Assembly (NCBI RefSeq): GCF_900091445.1
Contig: NZ_LT607733.1
Location: 4,677,001 to 4,741,000 of the forward strand
DNA length: 64,000 bases
Reading direction: 5' to 3'
Origin: Micromonospora echinofusca
Lineage (GTDB): Bacteria; Actinomycetota; Actinomycetes; Mycobacteriales; Micromonosporaceae
In this document: positions 49,558 through 60,810 of the stretch, one piece after another
How positions within the stretch are numbered: position 1 is the first letter of the stretch
How the letters are laid out: every line of letters begins with the position of its first letter
Position numbers and translations under genes: made by a program
Notes under the pieces: model-generated
What the model was told of the DNA's origin: nothing
Seen by the model: only the letters and a program-made list of their open reading frames with translations
Database searches by the model: none

Positions 49558-51194
49558 CGGGTCAGGGCGGGGGCGCGGCCGGCCGCGGCCTCGACCCGTT
49601 CGGGCTGCCCGGCTGGTGGAGCGGGCTGCGGCGCGGGGGCCGGCGGCCCGACCCCGCGCTGGCCGGCGCGCTCGCCGACGCCCGCGACACCGGAGACGGC
49701 GAGGCCCGCAGCACCGAGCTGGAGCGGATCGCCGCGCACGCCGACGCCACCGGCGACGACCGGACGGCGCTCGCGGCCCGGTTCGCGCTGATCGAGGCGT
49801 ACCTCCTGCACGGGGAGCGGTGGCGGCTGGTCGAGCCACTGCGCCGCTGCCTCGCCACCGCCGGGCGCCGCCCCGAGCTGCTGGCGGGCGACCAGGCCGA
49901 GCTGCTGCGGCGCCACCGGCGCTACGCGGTCGAGGCCCTGCTCGGCTCGCCACGGGTCGGGCTGGACCAGGCCCGGGCCATGTTGGACGATCTCGCCGCG
50001 TGTGCCGCCGACGACCCGGCGGTCCTCGCCGAGCTGCGCTGCCGCATCGCCGACCACCTCGGCGACGAGCCGACCGCCCGGCGGTGCTACGAACGCTGGG
50101 CGGCGGAGGATCCGGGCCCGGTCGGCGGCTGCCCGGACTGCGCGGCGGCCCGGCGGGCGGAACTGCTCGCCGGATGGGGCGACCATCCGGCCGCGCTGAC
50201 CGCCCTGGGGGACGTCGCCGACGGCTGCACCGAGCAACCGGAGCGGGCGCTGGCCGCCGGGATGCTGTCCTGGCTGCGGGCCGGTCAGCCGGAGCGGGCG
50301 GCCGAGGCGCACGTACGGGCGTACCGGCGGCACCGGCGGGAGCGGGCGGCCTTCCCGCTGCTCGCCGCTCACCTGCGGTGGTGCGCGCTGGCCGGACACC
50401 CCGCCCGAGGGCTCGACGTCCTCGCCGAGCAGTTGCCCCAGCTGGACCGGCCGCACGACGACCTGTCGGCGATGGAGTTCGCCGCCGCCGGGGCGCTGGT
50501 CTGTGCCCTCGCCGTGCAGGCGGGGCTCGGCGGCCGGACGGTGCACCGCCCGGCGTACGGGGTGCGGCCGGCCGCCGACCTGGACGTGGCGACGCTGGGC
50601 GCGACCCTGCTCGGGGTGGCCACCGCGCTGGCCGGCAGCTTCGACGCCCGCAACGGCACCGGCCACCAGTCCGGCCGGATCGCGTCCTGGCTGGCCGAGC
50701 GGCCGGCCGCCGCGCCGGTGCCCCTGCCGTCCGACGACGACCCCGACGACGTCGACGACCCGGCCGAGGAGGCCCCGCCGCCGGACGACGAACCCCGCCC
50801 GCTGGGCGTGGCGATGATCACCGCTGCCCTCGACCGACGCGGCGACCGCTACGAAGTGGACGACCGCGGCGCCGTGACGGGCCGGTGGGGCGAGGCGCTG
50901 ATCCAGTTCCGGCGCGGCGGCGAGCGGGGCGAGATCCTCCAGGCCCGGTCCGTGGCGAGCCGCCGGCTGCCGGCCGACCGGCTGACGGAGGCGTACGCCT
51001 TCTGCAACTCCTGGAACCACGACCGGCTGCTGCCGAAGGCGTACGTGCACGAGCAGGACGGCGAGCTGATGCTGGCCGGCCACGTCGCCACCGACCTGGC
51101 GCACGGGGTGGCCCCCGCCCAGCTCGCGGTCCTGCTCGACGCGGCCGTGCAGACCTGCGTCGCGTACGCCGACGCGGTGGCCGCCCTGCCCTGA
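49554..51194 (+). CDS. Helical-repeat protein with C-terminal YbjN domain
   Basis: A 546-aa protein translated from the GTG overlapping the upstream stop. Residues about 40-340 are Ala/Arg/Leu-rich helices in TPR/SEL1-like pairs (ERIAAHADATGDDRTALAAR; AGDQAELLRRHRRYAVEAL), including a possible Cys pair GGCPDCAAARRAELL. After an acidic linker (about 405-430; DDDPDDVDDPAEE) the last about 130 residues are a YbjN domain (MITAALDRRGDRYEVDDRG; FCNSWNHDRLLPKAYVHEQD) close to its neighbour's. The domain arrangement suggests a scaffold binding the small YbjN protein, an inference. Confidence 0.8.
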   Translation: MTGQGGGAAGRGLDPFGLPGWWSGLRRGGRRPDPALAGALADARDTGDGEARSTELERIAAHADATGDDRTALAARFALIEAYLLHGERWRLVEPLRRCLATAGRRPELLAGDQAELLRRHRRYAVEALLGSPRVGLDQARAMLDDLAACAADDPAVLAELRCRIADHLGDEPTARRCYERWAAEDPGPVGGCPDCAAARRAELLAGWGDHPAALTALGDVADGCTEQPERALAAGMLSWLRAGQPERAAEAHVRAYRRHRRERAAFPLLAAHLRWCALAGHPARGLDVLAEQLPQLDRPHDDLSAMEFAAAGALVCALAVQAGLGGRTVHRPAYGVRPAADLDVATLGATLLGVATALAGSFDARNGTGHQSGRIASWLAERPAAAPVPLPSDDDPDDVDDPAEEAPPPDDEPRPLGVAMITAALDRRGDRYEVDDRGAVTGRWGEALIQFRRGGERGEILQARSVASRRLPADRLTEAYAFCNSWNHDRLLPKAYVHEQDGELMLAGHVATDLAHGVAPAQLAVLLDAAVQTCVAYADAVAALP

Positions 51195-51266
51195 CCGGCC
51201 GGCGGCCCACGGGTGGTGTCCGAAACCCGCCGGACGATCTCCTCGCGCCCTGGTGGACTGGTGCCC

Positions 51267-52100
51267 ATGACGACGACGCACCAGCAGCACGCCGCCCAGC
51301 TCCTGCACTCCCTGCACCGCCCCGGCACACCGCTCGTCCTGCCCAACGCCTGGGACGTGGCCAGCGCCCGGATCGTGGCCGACTGCGGCGCGGCGGCGGT
51401 CGCCACGACCAGCGCCGGCGTCGCGTGGAGCCTGGGCGCCCCCGACGGCGACGAACTGGACCGGGAGCACGCCCTCGCGGTGGTGGCCCGCGTCGCCGCC
51501 GCCGTCACCGTCCCCGTCACGGCGGACATCGAGAGCGGGTACGCCGCCGACCCGGCCGGGGTGGCCCGCACCGTGGCCGGCGTGCTGGCCGCCGGCGCGG
51601 TCGGCGTGAACATCGAGGACGCCCCCGCGGCCGGGACGTCGGCACTGCGGCCGGTCGACGAGCAGTGCGCCCGGATCCGGGCGGCCCGGGAGGCCGCCGA
51701 CGAGGCGGGGGTGCGGCTCTTCGTCAACGCCCGCACCGACGTCTACCTGCGGGCGGTGGGCGACCCGGCGGACCGGTCGACGGAGACGCTGCGCCGGGCG
51801 GAGGCGTACCGGGCGGCGGGCGCGGACGGGATCTTCGTGCCGGGCGTCGTCGACGCCGAGACCATCGGCGCGCTGGTCGCCGGGATCGACGGGCCGGTCA
51901 ACGTGCTCACCGGGCCGGGTGGGCTGCCCGTCGCCACGCTGGCCGCGCTGGGGGTGGCCCGGGTCAGCCTCGGCTCGGCCGTCGCCGGGGCCGCGTACGG
52001 GCTGGTCCGGCGGGCCGCCGAGGAGGCGCTGCGCTCCGGGTCGTACGACTCGCTGGCCGGCGCGATCAGCTACGGCGAGCTGAACGCGCTGCTGGCCTGA
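51267..52100 (+). CDS. Isocitrate lyase/PEP-mutase-family protein
   Basis: A 277-aa TIM-barrel enzyme of the phosphoenolpyruvate mutase/methylisocitrate lyase superfamily. Seen features are VLPNAWDVASARIVADCGAAAVATTSAGVAW, shortened to its key NAWDVASAR, the Mg site TADIESGYAADP, GVNIEDAP, and LFVNARTDVYL. The lyase KKCGH motif of true isocitrate lyases is absent, so a PEP-mutase-like or oxaloacetate-hydrolase-like reaction is more likely. Separate transcription unit, ending in a strong hairpin. Confidence 0.87.
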   Translation: MTTTHQQHAAQLLHSLHRPGTPLVLPNAWDVASARIVADCGAAAVATTSAGVAWSLGAPDGDELDREHALAVVARVAAAVTVPVTADIESGYAADPAGVARTVAGVLAAGAVGVNIEDAPAAGTSALRPVDEQCARIRAAREAADEAGVRLFVNARTDVYLRAVGDPADRSTETLRRAEAYRAAGADGIFVPGVVDAETIGALVAGIDGPVNVLTGPGGLPVATLAALGVARVSLGSAVAGAAYGLVRRAAEEALRSGSYDSLAGAISYGELNALLA

Positions 52101-52126
52101 TCGGCGGAGGCCGGTCCGGTGCCCCA

Positions 52127-52169
52127 CGACGACGCCCGCCGGCACACAAGGTGCGGGCGGGCGTCGTCG
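52127..52169. terminator. Bidirectional terminator before RNase J gene
   Basis: CGACGACGCCCGCC (52127-52140) pairs perfectly with 52156-52169 around a 15-nt loop, between convergent genes. Confidence 0.75.
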
Positions 52170-52176
52170 GCGCGGG

Positions 52177-53865
<1,689 letters not shown>

Positions 53866-53917
53866 GCGTCCACCTCATTCTGCGACGCCGTCACTCGGCG
53901 TCCGTCGTGTCGTTCGG

Positions 53918-54844
53918 TCATTCGGGCAGTTCCAGGCCCGCCGCCGCGCTGTCGGCGCGGAGCTGGGCGATCTCGTCGTCGGTCGCGTCCACCAGCGGCG
54001 AACGCACCGGTCCGGCGGGCTTCCCGGCGGCCGCCAGGCCCGCCTTCACCAGGATCACGCCCTGGGCACGGAAGATGCCGGTGTACAGCGGCAGCAGCCG
54101 CCGGTGCAGGCTCAGCGCGGTGGCGGTGTCCCCCGCGTCGTACGCCTCGATCATCTGCTTGGTGAGCGCGCCGGTGAAGTGGGTCGAGGTGCCGACCACG
54201 CCGACGCCGCCCACGGCCAGCGAGGGCAGGGTGAGCGAGTCCTCGCCGCTGTAGAAGGCGAGGTTCGTCCGGCTGGTCACCCAGCTCGTGGCGGTCAGGT
54301 CGCCCTTGGCGTCCTTGACCGCGACGACCCGGGGGTGCTCAGCCAGGCGCACCATCGTCTCGGTGGCGATCGGCACGCCCGCCCGGTGCGGGATGTCGTA
54401 GAGCATCACCGGCAGGCCGGTGGCGTCCGCGACGGCGGTGAAGTGCCGCAGCAGGCCGCTCTGCGGCGGCTTGTTGTAGTAGGGGGTGACCACGAGCAGG
54501 CCGTGGGCGCCGGCCTTCTCGGCGGCCGCGGATAGCTCGATGGTGTGCCGGGTGTCGTTGGTGCCGACCCCGGCCACGACCTTGGCGCGGTCACCGACGG
54601 CCTCCACGACGGCCCGGATGAGCTGTTCCTTCTCCGCCTCGGTGGTGGTCGGCGACTCGCCGGTGGTGCCGTTGACCACCAGCGCGTCGTTGCCCTGCTC
54701 GTCGACCAGGTGGCTGGCGAGCTGCGCGGCGCCGTCGAGGTCGAGCGAGCCGTCGGCGGTGAACGGGGTCACCATGGCCGTGAGCACTCGCCCGAAGGGG
54801 CGGGACACCGCCCGGGCGGGCGTGTCAGGGTGGTCGTGCGTCAT
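53918..54844 (-). CDS. dapA: 4-hydroxy-tetrahydrodipicolinate synthase
   Basis: Condenses pyruvate with aspartate semialdehyde in the DAP/lysine pathway. The 308-aa TIM barrel has the Schiff-base Lys177 (VVAVKDAKG), Tyr149 (VMLYDIPHRAG), and Thr60-Thr61 (NGTTGESPT) plus the signature TPYYNKPPQSGL. It lies 46 bp after thyX and before rnj, all on the minus strand. Works with DapB encoded near 62 kb. Confidence 0.95.
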   Translation of the reverse strand: MTHDHPDTPARAVSRPFGRVLTAMVTPFTADGSLDLDGAAQLASHLVDEQGNDALVVNGTTGESPTTTEAEKEQLIRAVVEAVGDRAKVVAGVGTNDTRHTIELSAAAEKAGAHGLLVVTPYYNKPPQSGLLRHFTAVADATGLPVMLYDIPHRAGVPIATETMVRLAEHPRVVAVKDAKGDLTATSWVTSRTNLAFYSGEDSLTLPSLAVGGVGVVGTSTHFTGALTKQMIEAYDAGDTATALSLHRRLLPLYTGIFRAQGVILVKAGLAAAGKPAGPVRSPLVDATDDEIAQLRADSAAAGLELPE

Positions 54845-54890
54845 GCCACCAACCTAGCGGACGACCACCGGCGCCCCGCCGGGGAAGGCC

Positions 54891-55634
54891 TCAGGACAGC
54901 TCGGCGTGCGGGCTCGCCGCCACCTCGGTGCCGTCGGGCAGGGCCGAGATGACGAAGTCGGCGAAGACGTTCGGGGCGACGCCCTGGAGCTGCCGCAGGC
55001 ACTCCACCGCCAGCTCACGGATCTCCACGTCGGCGTGCTCCGTCGCGCGCATGGCGATGAAGTGCCGCCAGGCCCGGTAGTTGCCGGTGACCACGATGCG
55101 GGTCTCGGTGGCGTTGGGCAGCACGGCGCGGGCCGCCTGACGGGCCTGCTTGCGCCGCAGCGTGGCGTTCTCCACGTCGGCGAAGCGCCGCTCCAGCCCC
55201 TCCAACAGCTCGTTGTACGCGCGCACGCTCGCCTCGGCGGCCTCCACGAACTTCTTGTGCAGCTCCGGATCGTCGGCGATCACCGAGGGCTCGACCATGG
55301 CGGCGTCGCGCTCCGGCACGTACCGCTGCGAGAGCTGCGAGTACGAGAAGTGCCGGTGCCGGATCAGCTCGTGGGTGAAGGAGCGGGACACCCCGCTGAA
55401 GTAGAAGCTGACCGAGCCGTGCTCCAGCACGCTCAGGTGCCCCACCTCGAGGATGTGCGCGAGGTAGCCGGCGTTGGTGGCGGTGGCCGGGTTGGGCTTC
55501 TTCCAGCTCTGGTAGCAGGCCCGGCCGGCGAACTCCGCGAGCGCCTGGCCGCCCTCGGCGTCGGTCGACCACGGCACCTCGTCGGGGGCCTCGAAGTGGG
55601 TCCACGCGACGAGCTTGACCTGGGGCTGCACCAT
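54891..55634 (-). CDS. thyX: FAD-dependent thymidylate synthase ThyX
   Basis: Makes dTMP from dUMP using FAD, NADPH and methylene-tetrahydrofolate. The 247-aa protein carries the ThyX motif [13 protein letters not shown] (92-104) and the N-terminal [19 protein letters not shown] and C-terminal [13 protein letters not shown] segments. I chose the ATG at 55634, 9 nt after AGGA; ATG 55643 has it too close. Upstream of dapA. Confidence 0.95.
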   Translation of the reverse strand: MVQPQVKLVAWTHFEAPDEVPWSTDAEGGQALAEFAGRACYQSWKKPNPATATNAGYLAHILEVGHLSVLEHGSVSFYFSGVSRSFTHELIRHRHFSYSQLSQRYVPERDAAMVEPSVIADDPELHKKFVEAAEASVRAYNELLEGLERRFADVENATLRRKQARQAARAVLPNATETRIVVTGNYRAWRHFIAMRATEHADVEIRELAVECLRQLQGVAPNVFADFVISALPDGTEVAASPHAELS

Positions 55635-55870
55635 CTCCGGCATTCCTGGGACTGTAGCGGCGGCGCCCCGGGCCACCCAAGCCAGGCTCGCCGGGTGCAA
55701 TGTCGGTCACCGGCGGACGGACGGCACCGACGGGCGGATCACGGTCGACCGGCCGAGTGAGCGGGTGGCGGCAGGTGCGTTGGCGCGACCGGCCGACGAA
55801 GGCGCGGACGTCGGGCCCAGCGCGCCGCCGCCAAGCGGCCGGCGTGGACGTCGGGCTCGGCCCGGAGGGG

Positions 55871-56554
55871 TCAGACGTAGAGGGAGGTGAAGGGCGCCCA
55901 GGGCAGGTTGCGCAGGATCGTGAAGGCGAGCCAGGCGGCCAGGAAGACGCCGATCACCCGGGAGCTGATCCGCAGCTCGGGCAGGCGCCAGCCGAACGCC
56001 TGCTTCCCGGCCCAGGCGACGAAGAGGTAGGCCAGGAAGGGCAGCGCGAAGACGAAGAGGAAGTGGTGCCGGGCGGCGGCCGGCAGGTCGCCGTGCAGGA
56101 CGTACCAGAGCGCGCGGGTGCCGCCGCAGCCCGGGCAGTCCAGCCCGGTGGTGAGCTTGAGCAGGCAGGTCGGCGCGGCGTCCGGCGCGGAGCGCGTGGG
56201 GTCGCTGATCAGCGCGTAGCCGATGCCGGCGGCGACGCAGCCGAGCGCGGCCAGCGGCACGGCCCAGCGCGGTGAGCGGTCGTAGAGGCGGACGACGAAG
56301 CGGGTGAGCCGGTCCGGCTCGGCGACGGGGTAGGCCGCCGCCCCCGGATAGGGCGAACCCGGATGGTCCGAACCCGGATAGGGCACCCCGGGGTGGGGCG
56401 AATCCGGATAGGGCGAACCCGGGTGGGGTGGCGCCTGGTCCGTGGGCAGTCCGCCGGCCGGTGCCGCCGGGCCCGCCTGGGGCGGGGCGTCGAGCCCGCC
56501 CGTCTGCGGATGCGACGGGGAGGCCGGTCCGTCAACGCTCGTCACGTCGCTCAC
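55871..56554 (-). CDS. DUF2752 membrane protein with Pro-rich N-terminal repeats
   Basis: A 227-aa protein whose N-terminal about 85 residues are cytosolic and Pro/Gly-rich, including three 10-residue repeats [20 protein letters not shown] and [10 protein letters not shown]. The C-terminal part has three or four TM helices and the DUF2752 signature [20 protein letters not shown], whose CxxCGGTR motif is the family hallmark. Function is unknown. GTG start overlaps the stop of the YcaQ-like gene (GTGA). Confidence 0.85.
   Translation of the reverse strand: MSDVTSVDGPASPSHPQTGGLDAPPQAGPAAPAGGLPTDQAPPHPGSPYPDSPHPGVPYPGSDHPGSPYPGAAAYPVAEPDRLTRFVVRLYDRSPRWAVPLAALGCVAAGIGYALISDPTRSAPDAAPTCLLKLTTGLDCPGCGGTRALWYVLHGDLPAAARHHFLFVFALPFLAYLFVAWAGKQAFGWRLPELRISSRVIGVFLAAWLAFTILRNLPWAPFTSLYV
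56344..56433. repeat. 30-bp repeat, three copies, in the DUF2752 gene
   Basis: CCGGATAGGGC recurs at 56344, 56374 and 56404, a period of exactly 30 nt, encoding the 10-residue Pro-rich repeat. In-frame, so copy number can change without breaking the gene. Confidence 0.8.
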
Positions 56555-57780
56555 CGTACACCGGCCACGCCCACCAGCGCGGCGGCCAGCGGCGCGGCCA
56601 GGTCGCCGGCGGCGGGCGGGGCCACCGCGTCGAGCCCCAGCCAGCCGGCGAGGCGGTGCAGCTCGGCGGCGAGCGCCAGGGCGGTCTCGCCCCGGTCGAC
56701 GCCCGGCTCGCCCCACGCGGCCGGCACCAGCAGCACGCCGGCCTTCCGGTCGGCCTTCAGGTCGACCCGGGCGGTGAACCGCTCCCCCTGGAGGAAGGGC
56801 AGCACGTAGTAGCCGTGCACCCGCTGCGCCGCCGGCACGTAGATCTCGATGCGGTAGCTGAAGTCGAAGAGCCGCTCGGTGCGCGCCCGCTCCCAGACCA
56901 ACGGGTCGAACGGGCTGACCAGGGTGTTGCCGCGCACCCAGCGGGGCAGTCGCGCCCCGGCGTGCAGCCAGGCGGGCCGCCGCCAACCCTGCACGGCGAC
57001 CGGCAGCAGCTCACCCGCCTCGACCAGCTCGGCGATGGCCTGCCGGGCGCCGGCCACCGGCAGCCGGAAATAGTCGCGCAGCTCCGGCTCGGCGGCCACC
57101 CCGAGCGACCGCGCGGCGATGCCCACCAGCGCGCGGTGGGCATCCGCACCGGTCGGCGTGGGCGCGTCGAGCACCGCGGCCGGCAGCACCCGCTCCGGCA
57201 GGTCGTAGCGGCGGGCGAACGACGTGGTGCGGTCGGCGGCCGTCACCTCCCCCGCCCAGAACAGGAACTCCAGCGCCCGCTTCACCGCCGACCAGTTCCA
57301 CCCCCAGTTGCCGGTCTCCCGGGGCGCGTCGTGCTCGATGTCGGCGGCCGTGAGCGGCCCCCGGGCGGCCACCTCGTCGCGGACCCAGGCGACCAGGTCG
57401 GGCTGATCCTCGACGATGCGCCGCATCCCGCCCCAGGCCTCCGAGCGGGCCCGGGCCATCCGCCAGCGCAGCGCGGGGTGCAGCCCGACGGGCACCAGCG
57501 ACGCCTCGTGCCCCCAGTATTCGAACAGCTCCCGGGGGCGGCGGTAGGCGGCGGCGTCGAGCAGCGACGTCGGGTAGGGCCCGAGACGGCTGTAGAGCGG
57601 CAGGTAGTGCGCCCGTTGCAGCACGTTGACCGAGTCCATCTGGATCAGCCCGACCCGGTCGAGCACCCGGCGCAGATGCCGGCGGGTGGGCACCCCGGTG
57701 GGCGCGGGGTCGGCGAAGCCCTGGGCGGCGAGCGCCACCCGGCGTGCCTGGGCGAGCGAGAGCGATTCCGGTGCGGTCAT
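56551..57780 (-). CDS. YcaQ-family winged-helix DNA glycosylase (crosslink repair type)
   Basis: A 409-aa protein of the winged-helix DNA-binding YcaQ/AlkX family that unhooks DNA interstrand crosslinks. Seen are [16 protein letters not shown], the [21 protein letters not shown] segment corresponding to the catalytic QxD region, [12 protein letters not shown], and [19 protein letters not shown]. The C-terminal part has [21 protein letters not shown]. The start (57780) follows a frame open well upstream; this ATG matches the family N terminus. Divergent from a GNAT gene. Confidence 0.87.
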   Translation of the reverse strand: MTAPESLSLAQARRVALAAQGFADPAPTGVPTRRHLRRVLDRVGLIQMDSVNVLQRAHYLPLYSRLGPYPTSLLDAAAYRRPRELFEYWGHEASLVPVGLHPALRWRMARARSEAWGGMRRIVEDQPDLVAWVRDEVAARGPLTAADIEHDAPRETGNWGWNWSAVKRALEFLFWAGEVTAADRTTSFARRYDLPERVLPAAVLDAPTPTGADAHRALVGIAARSLGVAAEPELRDYFRLPVAGARQAIAELVEAGELLPVAVQGWRRPAWLHAGARLPRWVRGNTLVSPFDPLVWERARTERLFDFSYRIEIYVPAAQRVHGYYVLPFLQGERFTARVDLKADRKAGVLLVPAAWGEPGVDRGETALALAAELHRLAGWLGLDAVAPPAAGDLAAPLAAALVGVAGVR

Positions 57781-57858
57781 CGTCGGGCACCCTAATCCAG
57801 ACGTACGACACCGGTGCGGACGCTGGACCGGTGGCCCGCCGAGGCATACAACGGACAC

Positions 57859-58410
57859 ATGCTCACGATCCGTCGCGAGGAGCCCGACGACGCCGAGGCG
57901 GTCGCCCGGGTGCACATCCACGGCTGGCAGGCGGGCTACGCCGGCATCATGCCCGAGGAGGTGCTGCGGCGGCTCAACGTCACGGCCTGGGCGCAGCGCC
58001 GCCGGGACGTCGGCACCGCCGACCCGGAGCACCCGTTCACCACCCTGCTCGCCGAGGTCGAGGGGGCGCTGGTCGGGTTCACGACGTTCGGCCCGTACCG
58101 CAACAACCAGGACCGGGGCGACCTCGACGCCGCGCACGGCGAGGTGGTGGCGATGTACGTCGAGCCGGCGTACTGGGGCGACGGCACGGCGCGGGCGCTG
58201 CTGGCCGCCGCCCGGGCCGGGCTGGTCGAGCGGGGCTGGTCGGACTACCGGCTCTGGGTGCTGGAGGCCAACCACCGGGCCCGCCGGTTCTACGAGCGGG
58301 CCGGGCTGTCAGCGGACGGTGAGCGCTCGACCTATCCGGTGCCGCTGGCCGGCGGGGCTGCGCCGGTCGGGCTGGTCGAGCTGCGGTACGCCGGCCGTCT
58401 CGACGGCTGA
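57859..58410 (+). CDS. GNAT family N-acetyltransferase
   Basis: A 183-aa acetyl-CoA-dependent transferase. N-terminal [23 protein letters not shown], then [20 protein letters not shown] (acetyl-CoA-binding loop) and [16 protein letters not shown] (motif B). The substrate is unknown. Its 3' end overlaps the 3' end of the convergent GT87-type gene by 102 bp. The ATG at 57859 was chosen over a longer frame from 57814. Confidence 0.9.
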   Translation: MLTIRREEPDDAEAVARVHIHGWQAGYAGIMPEEVLRRLNVTAWAQRRRDVGTADPEHPFTTLLAEVEGALVGFTTFGPYRNNQDRGDLDAAHGEVVAMYVEPAYWGDGTARALLAAARAGLVERGWSDYRLWVLEANHRARRFYERAGLSADGERSTYPVPLAGGAAPVGLVELRYAGRLDG

Positions 58411-59589
58411 CCCGGCCGGCTCCGCCCAGCGACGGATGGGCAGGAACGCCAGCAGCGCCAGGCTGATCCAGACGTAGGTGTTGCTGCCGAGGAAGCCGTC
58501 GAGGCCGGTGAAGTCCTTCTCCCAGGCCCAGACGATCCGGCTGATCAGGAGGCCGTACCCGACGATCGCGGCGCCCAGCAGGACGCGGCGCCGGCGGCTG
58601 CCCGTGGGCGCGGCCGTCCCGTTGTCCACCAGCAGGATCAGCGCGGGCAGCAGCCAGACCAGGTGGTGCACCCAGGTGACCGGGCTGACCAGGCACATCA
58701 CCGCGCCGGTGAGCGCCAGGCCGGTCGCCTCGTCGCCGGCGGCCACGGCGGCGCGGGAGCGCCAGGCCCACAGCGCCAGGGTGGCGAGCACCAGGGCCAA
58801 CCAGGCCAGGGTGCTCGGGTGTTCCGGGTTCAGCCGGGCGACCACGCCGCGCAGCGACTGGTTGGAGACGAAGGCCAGCTCACCGACCCGGCCGGTGTTC
58901 CACAGCGCCTCCGTCCAGAACTCCCGCGAGGCGTCCGGGAAGAGCGCGGCGGCCAGCAGCGTCGTGCCGGCCGCGGCGGCCATCGAGGTGACCGCGGCCC
59001 GCCAGCGGCGGGTGACCAGCAGGTAGACGATGAAGATGCCCGGGGTCAGCTTGATCGCGGTGGCCAGGCCGATGCCCACGCCCGCCCACCGGCTGCCGGC
59101 CGGCAGCAGCCGGAGCAGGTCGATCGCGACCAGGAAGAGCAGCAGCATGTTGACCTGGCCGAAGTTGACCGTCTCGCGCATCGGCTCGTACGCGGCGGCC
59201 AGGCAGAGCGCCACGGCGAGGGCGAACCAGCGGGTCCAGCCGCAGCGGCGGGAGATCGGGTCGACCAGCCACCAGAACAGCACGGCGGTCACCACCACGC
59301 TGGCCGCCACGCTGACCGCGATCGCCGCCGTCCACGGCAGGTACGCCATGGGCAGCATCACCAGGGCGGCGAAGGGCGGGTACGTGAAGCCGTACTGGGT
59401 GCCGGGCTTGAGGAAGTCGTAGATCTCCCCGCCGTCGTGCACCCACCAGGTCAGCGCGCCGTAGTAGACCTTGAGGTCGAAGAAGCCGTGCCGGACGGCC
59501 GCCACGGACAGGAAGGCGGTCACCGCGACGGCGAGCGCGACGACGCCGGTGACCTGCCCGATCGTCCTTCTGGCACCCTGCGCCACCAT
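58309..59589 (-). CDS. GT87-type polyprenol-phosphate-mannose mannosyltransferase (DUF2029)
   Basis: A 426-aa polytopic membrane glycosyltransferase, about 10 TM helices. The catalytic-loop motif after TM1 is HGFFDLKVYYGAL, with the Asp of this family's D-x-x-V-Y signature. GTQYGFTYPPFAAL, VNFGQVNMLLL and AIKLTPGIFIVYLL are characteristic of alpha-1,2-mannosyltransferases for PIMs/lipomannan. AGGGAGG precedes the ATG at 59589. It is divergent from the next GNAT with only 32 bp between starts, and its last 34 codons overlap the convergent GNAT gene. Confidence 0.88.
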   Translation of the reverse strand: MVAQGARRTIGQVTGVVALAVAVTAFLSVAAVRHGFFDLKVYYGALTWWVHDGGEIYDFLKPGTQYGFTYPPFAALVMLPMAYLPWTAAIAVSVAASVVVTAVLFWWLVDPISRRCGWTRWFALAVALCLAAAYEPMRETVNFGQVNMLLLFLVAIDLLRLLPAGSRWAGVGIGLATAIKLTPGIFIVYLLVTRRWRAAVTSMAAAAGTTLLAAALFPDASREFWTEALWNTGRVGELAFVSNQSLRGVVARLNPEHPSTLAWLALVLATLALWAWRSRAAVAAGDEATGLALTGAVMCLVSPVTWVHHLVWLLPALILLVDNGTAAPTGSRRRRVLLGAAIVGYGLLISRIVWAWEKDFTGLDGFLGSNTYVWISLALLAFLPIRRWAEPAGSAVETAGVPQLDQPDRRSPAGQRHRIGRALTVR

Positions 59590-59621
59590 CGCCTCCCTGG
59601 CCCTGCGTAGGCTTCCGTCCC

Positions 59622-60272
59622 ATGGCTCTCGGGTACGTCCGCCCGGCGCGTCCGGAAGACGCCGGCGAGATCGCACGCATCCAACTCGCGACCTGGCGGG
59701 TCGCCTATCGCCGGATCCTGCCCCGGCACGTGCTCGACAACCTGGACGAGGCGTGGCTCGCCCGTCGGTGGAGCGCGGCCGTGCAGGAGCCGCCCTCCGG
59801 CGCCCATCGGGTGCTGGTCGCCGTCGAACAGGCCGAGCAATCGTATCTGGTGGGCTTCGCCGCCTCCGGTCCGGCCGACGCCGAGGCGCTCGCGCCGGGC
59901 GAGCCGGCGGAGGTCCTCGGGCCGGACGTCGCGGCGGTGACGGACCTGCTGGTGGAGCCGCGCTGGGGCCGGCGGGGGCACGGCAGCCGGCTGCTCGCCG
60001 CGACCGTCGACCTGTGGCGTGCCGACGGGTTCACCCGCGCGCTGGCGTGGGCCTTCGACGGCGACGCGGCGACCCGGAAGTTCCTCACCAGCACCGGCTG
60101 GGAGCTCGACGGGGCGGCCCGCGCGCTGGACGTGGAGGACATGCTCGTCGGGCAGGTACGCCTGCACGTGGCGGTGCCCGGTGACGCGGACCCGGCGGAC
60201 GCGACGCCCGCCGAGGCGACGCTGCCGGACCTGCGGCCCGACGAGTCGTCGCCCGTGACGCCCGGGGACTGA
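59622..60272 (+). CDS. GNAT family N-acetyltransferase
   Basis: A 216-aa GNAT: YVRPARPEDAGEIARIQLATWR at the start, VTDLLVEPRWGRRGHGSRLL as the acetyl-CoA loop, and AATRKFLTSTGWELDG as motif B. The C-terminal tail of about 30 residues is low complexity. A TAGGCT -10-like box lies 8 nt before the ATG, suggesting a leaderless message. The substrate is unknown. Confidence 0.88.
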   Translation: MALGYVRPARPEDAGEIARIQLATWRVAYRRILPRHVLDNLDEAWLARRWSAAVQEPPSGAHRVLVAVEQAEQSYLVGFAASGPADAEALAPGEPAEVLGPDVAAVTDLLVEPRWGRRGHGSRLLAATVDLWRADGFTRALAWAFDGDAATRKFLTSTGWELDGAARALDVEDMLVGQVRLHVAVPGDADPADATPAEATLPDLRPDESSPVTPGD

Positions 60273-60393
60273 CCGACCGGCGTTCCCGGAGCACGCCACG
60301 CGGTGCCCACGTTCCGCCGGAAACCGTCGGGGGCGTCGCCTACGGTGACCCCATGGTCGCGGTGACGGCGTCCACGACAGGGAGGCAACGGGC

Positions 60394-60774
60394 ATGTTCA
60401 CGGACACGAGGGCGTGGAGCAGTTTCTCGGTGGACGACACCGGGCAGGCCGAGCGGTTCTACACCGACACGCTCGGTCTGCGGGTGTCGCGCGACGACGA
60501 CATGGGCGGCCTGCTGACGCTGCACCTGGCCGGCGGCCGGGACGTCATGGTCTATCCGAAGGCGGACCACACCCCGGCGGCCTACACGGTCCTCAACTTC
60601 CCCGTCGAGGACGTCGGCCGGGCCGTCGACGAGCTGACCGCGCGCGGGGTCCGTTTCGCGCGCTATCCCGCGATGCCCCAGGACGAGCGGGGCATCATGC
60701 GCGACAACGGGCCGACCATCGCGTGGTTCACCGACCCGGCCGGCAACATCCTGTCGGTGATCGAGGAGGGCTGA
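60394..60774 (+). CDS. VOC-family (glyoxalase-fold) protein
   Basis: A 126-aa vicinal-oxygen-chelate fold protein: [19 protein letters not shown] and [11 protein letters not shown] in the first beta-alpha-beta unit, [17 protein letters not shown] and [17 protein letters not shown] in the second. Metal-ligand positions are only partly kept, so an enzyme or a binding role is equally possible. AGGGAGG lies upstream of the ATG. Confidence 0.85.
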   Translation: MFTDTRAWSSFSVDDTGQAERFYTDTLGLRVSRDDDMGGLLTLHLAGGRDVMVYPKADHTPAAYTVLNFPVEDVGRAVDELTARGVRFARYPAMPQDERGIMRDNGPTIAWFTDPAGNILSVIEEG

Positions 60775-60802
60775 CCCGCCGGGGCGAGGAGGGTCGGGTC
60801 AG
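60771..60802. terminator. Hairpin between convergent VOC and GNAT genes
   Basis: CTGACCCG (60771-60778) pairs with CGGGTCAG (60795-60802) around a 16-nt loop; it includes the VOC stop codon. Confidence 0.5.
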
Positions 60803-60810
60803 GTGCGCGG

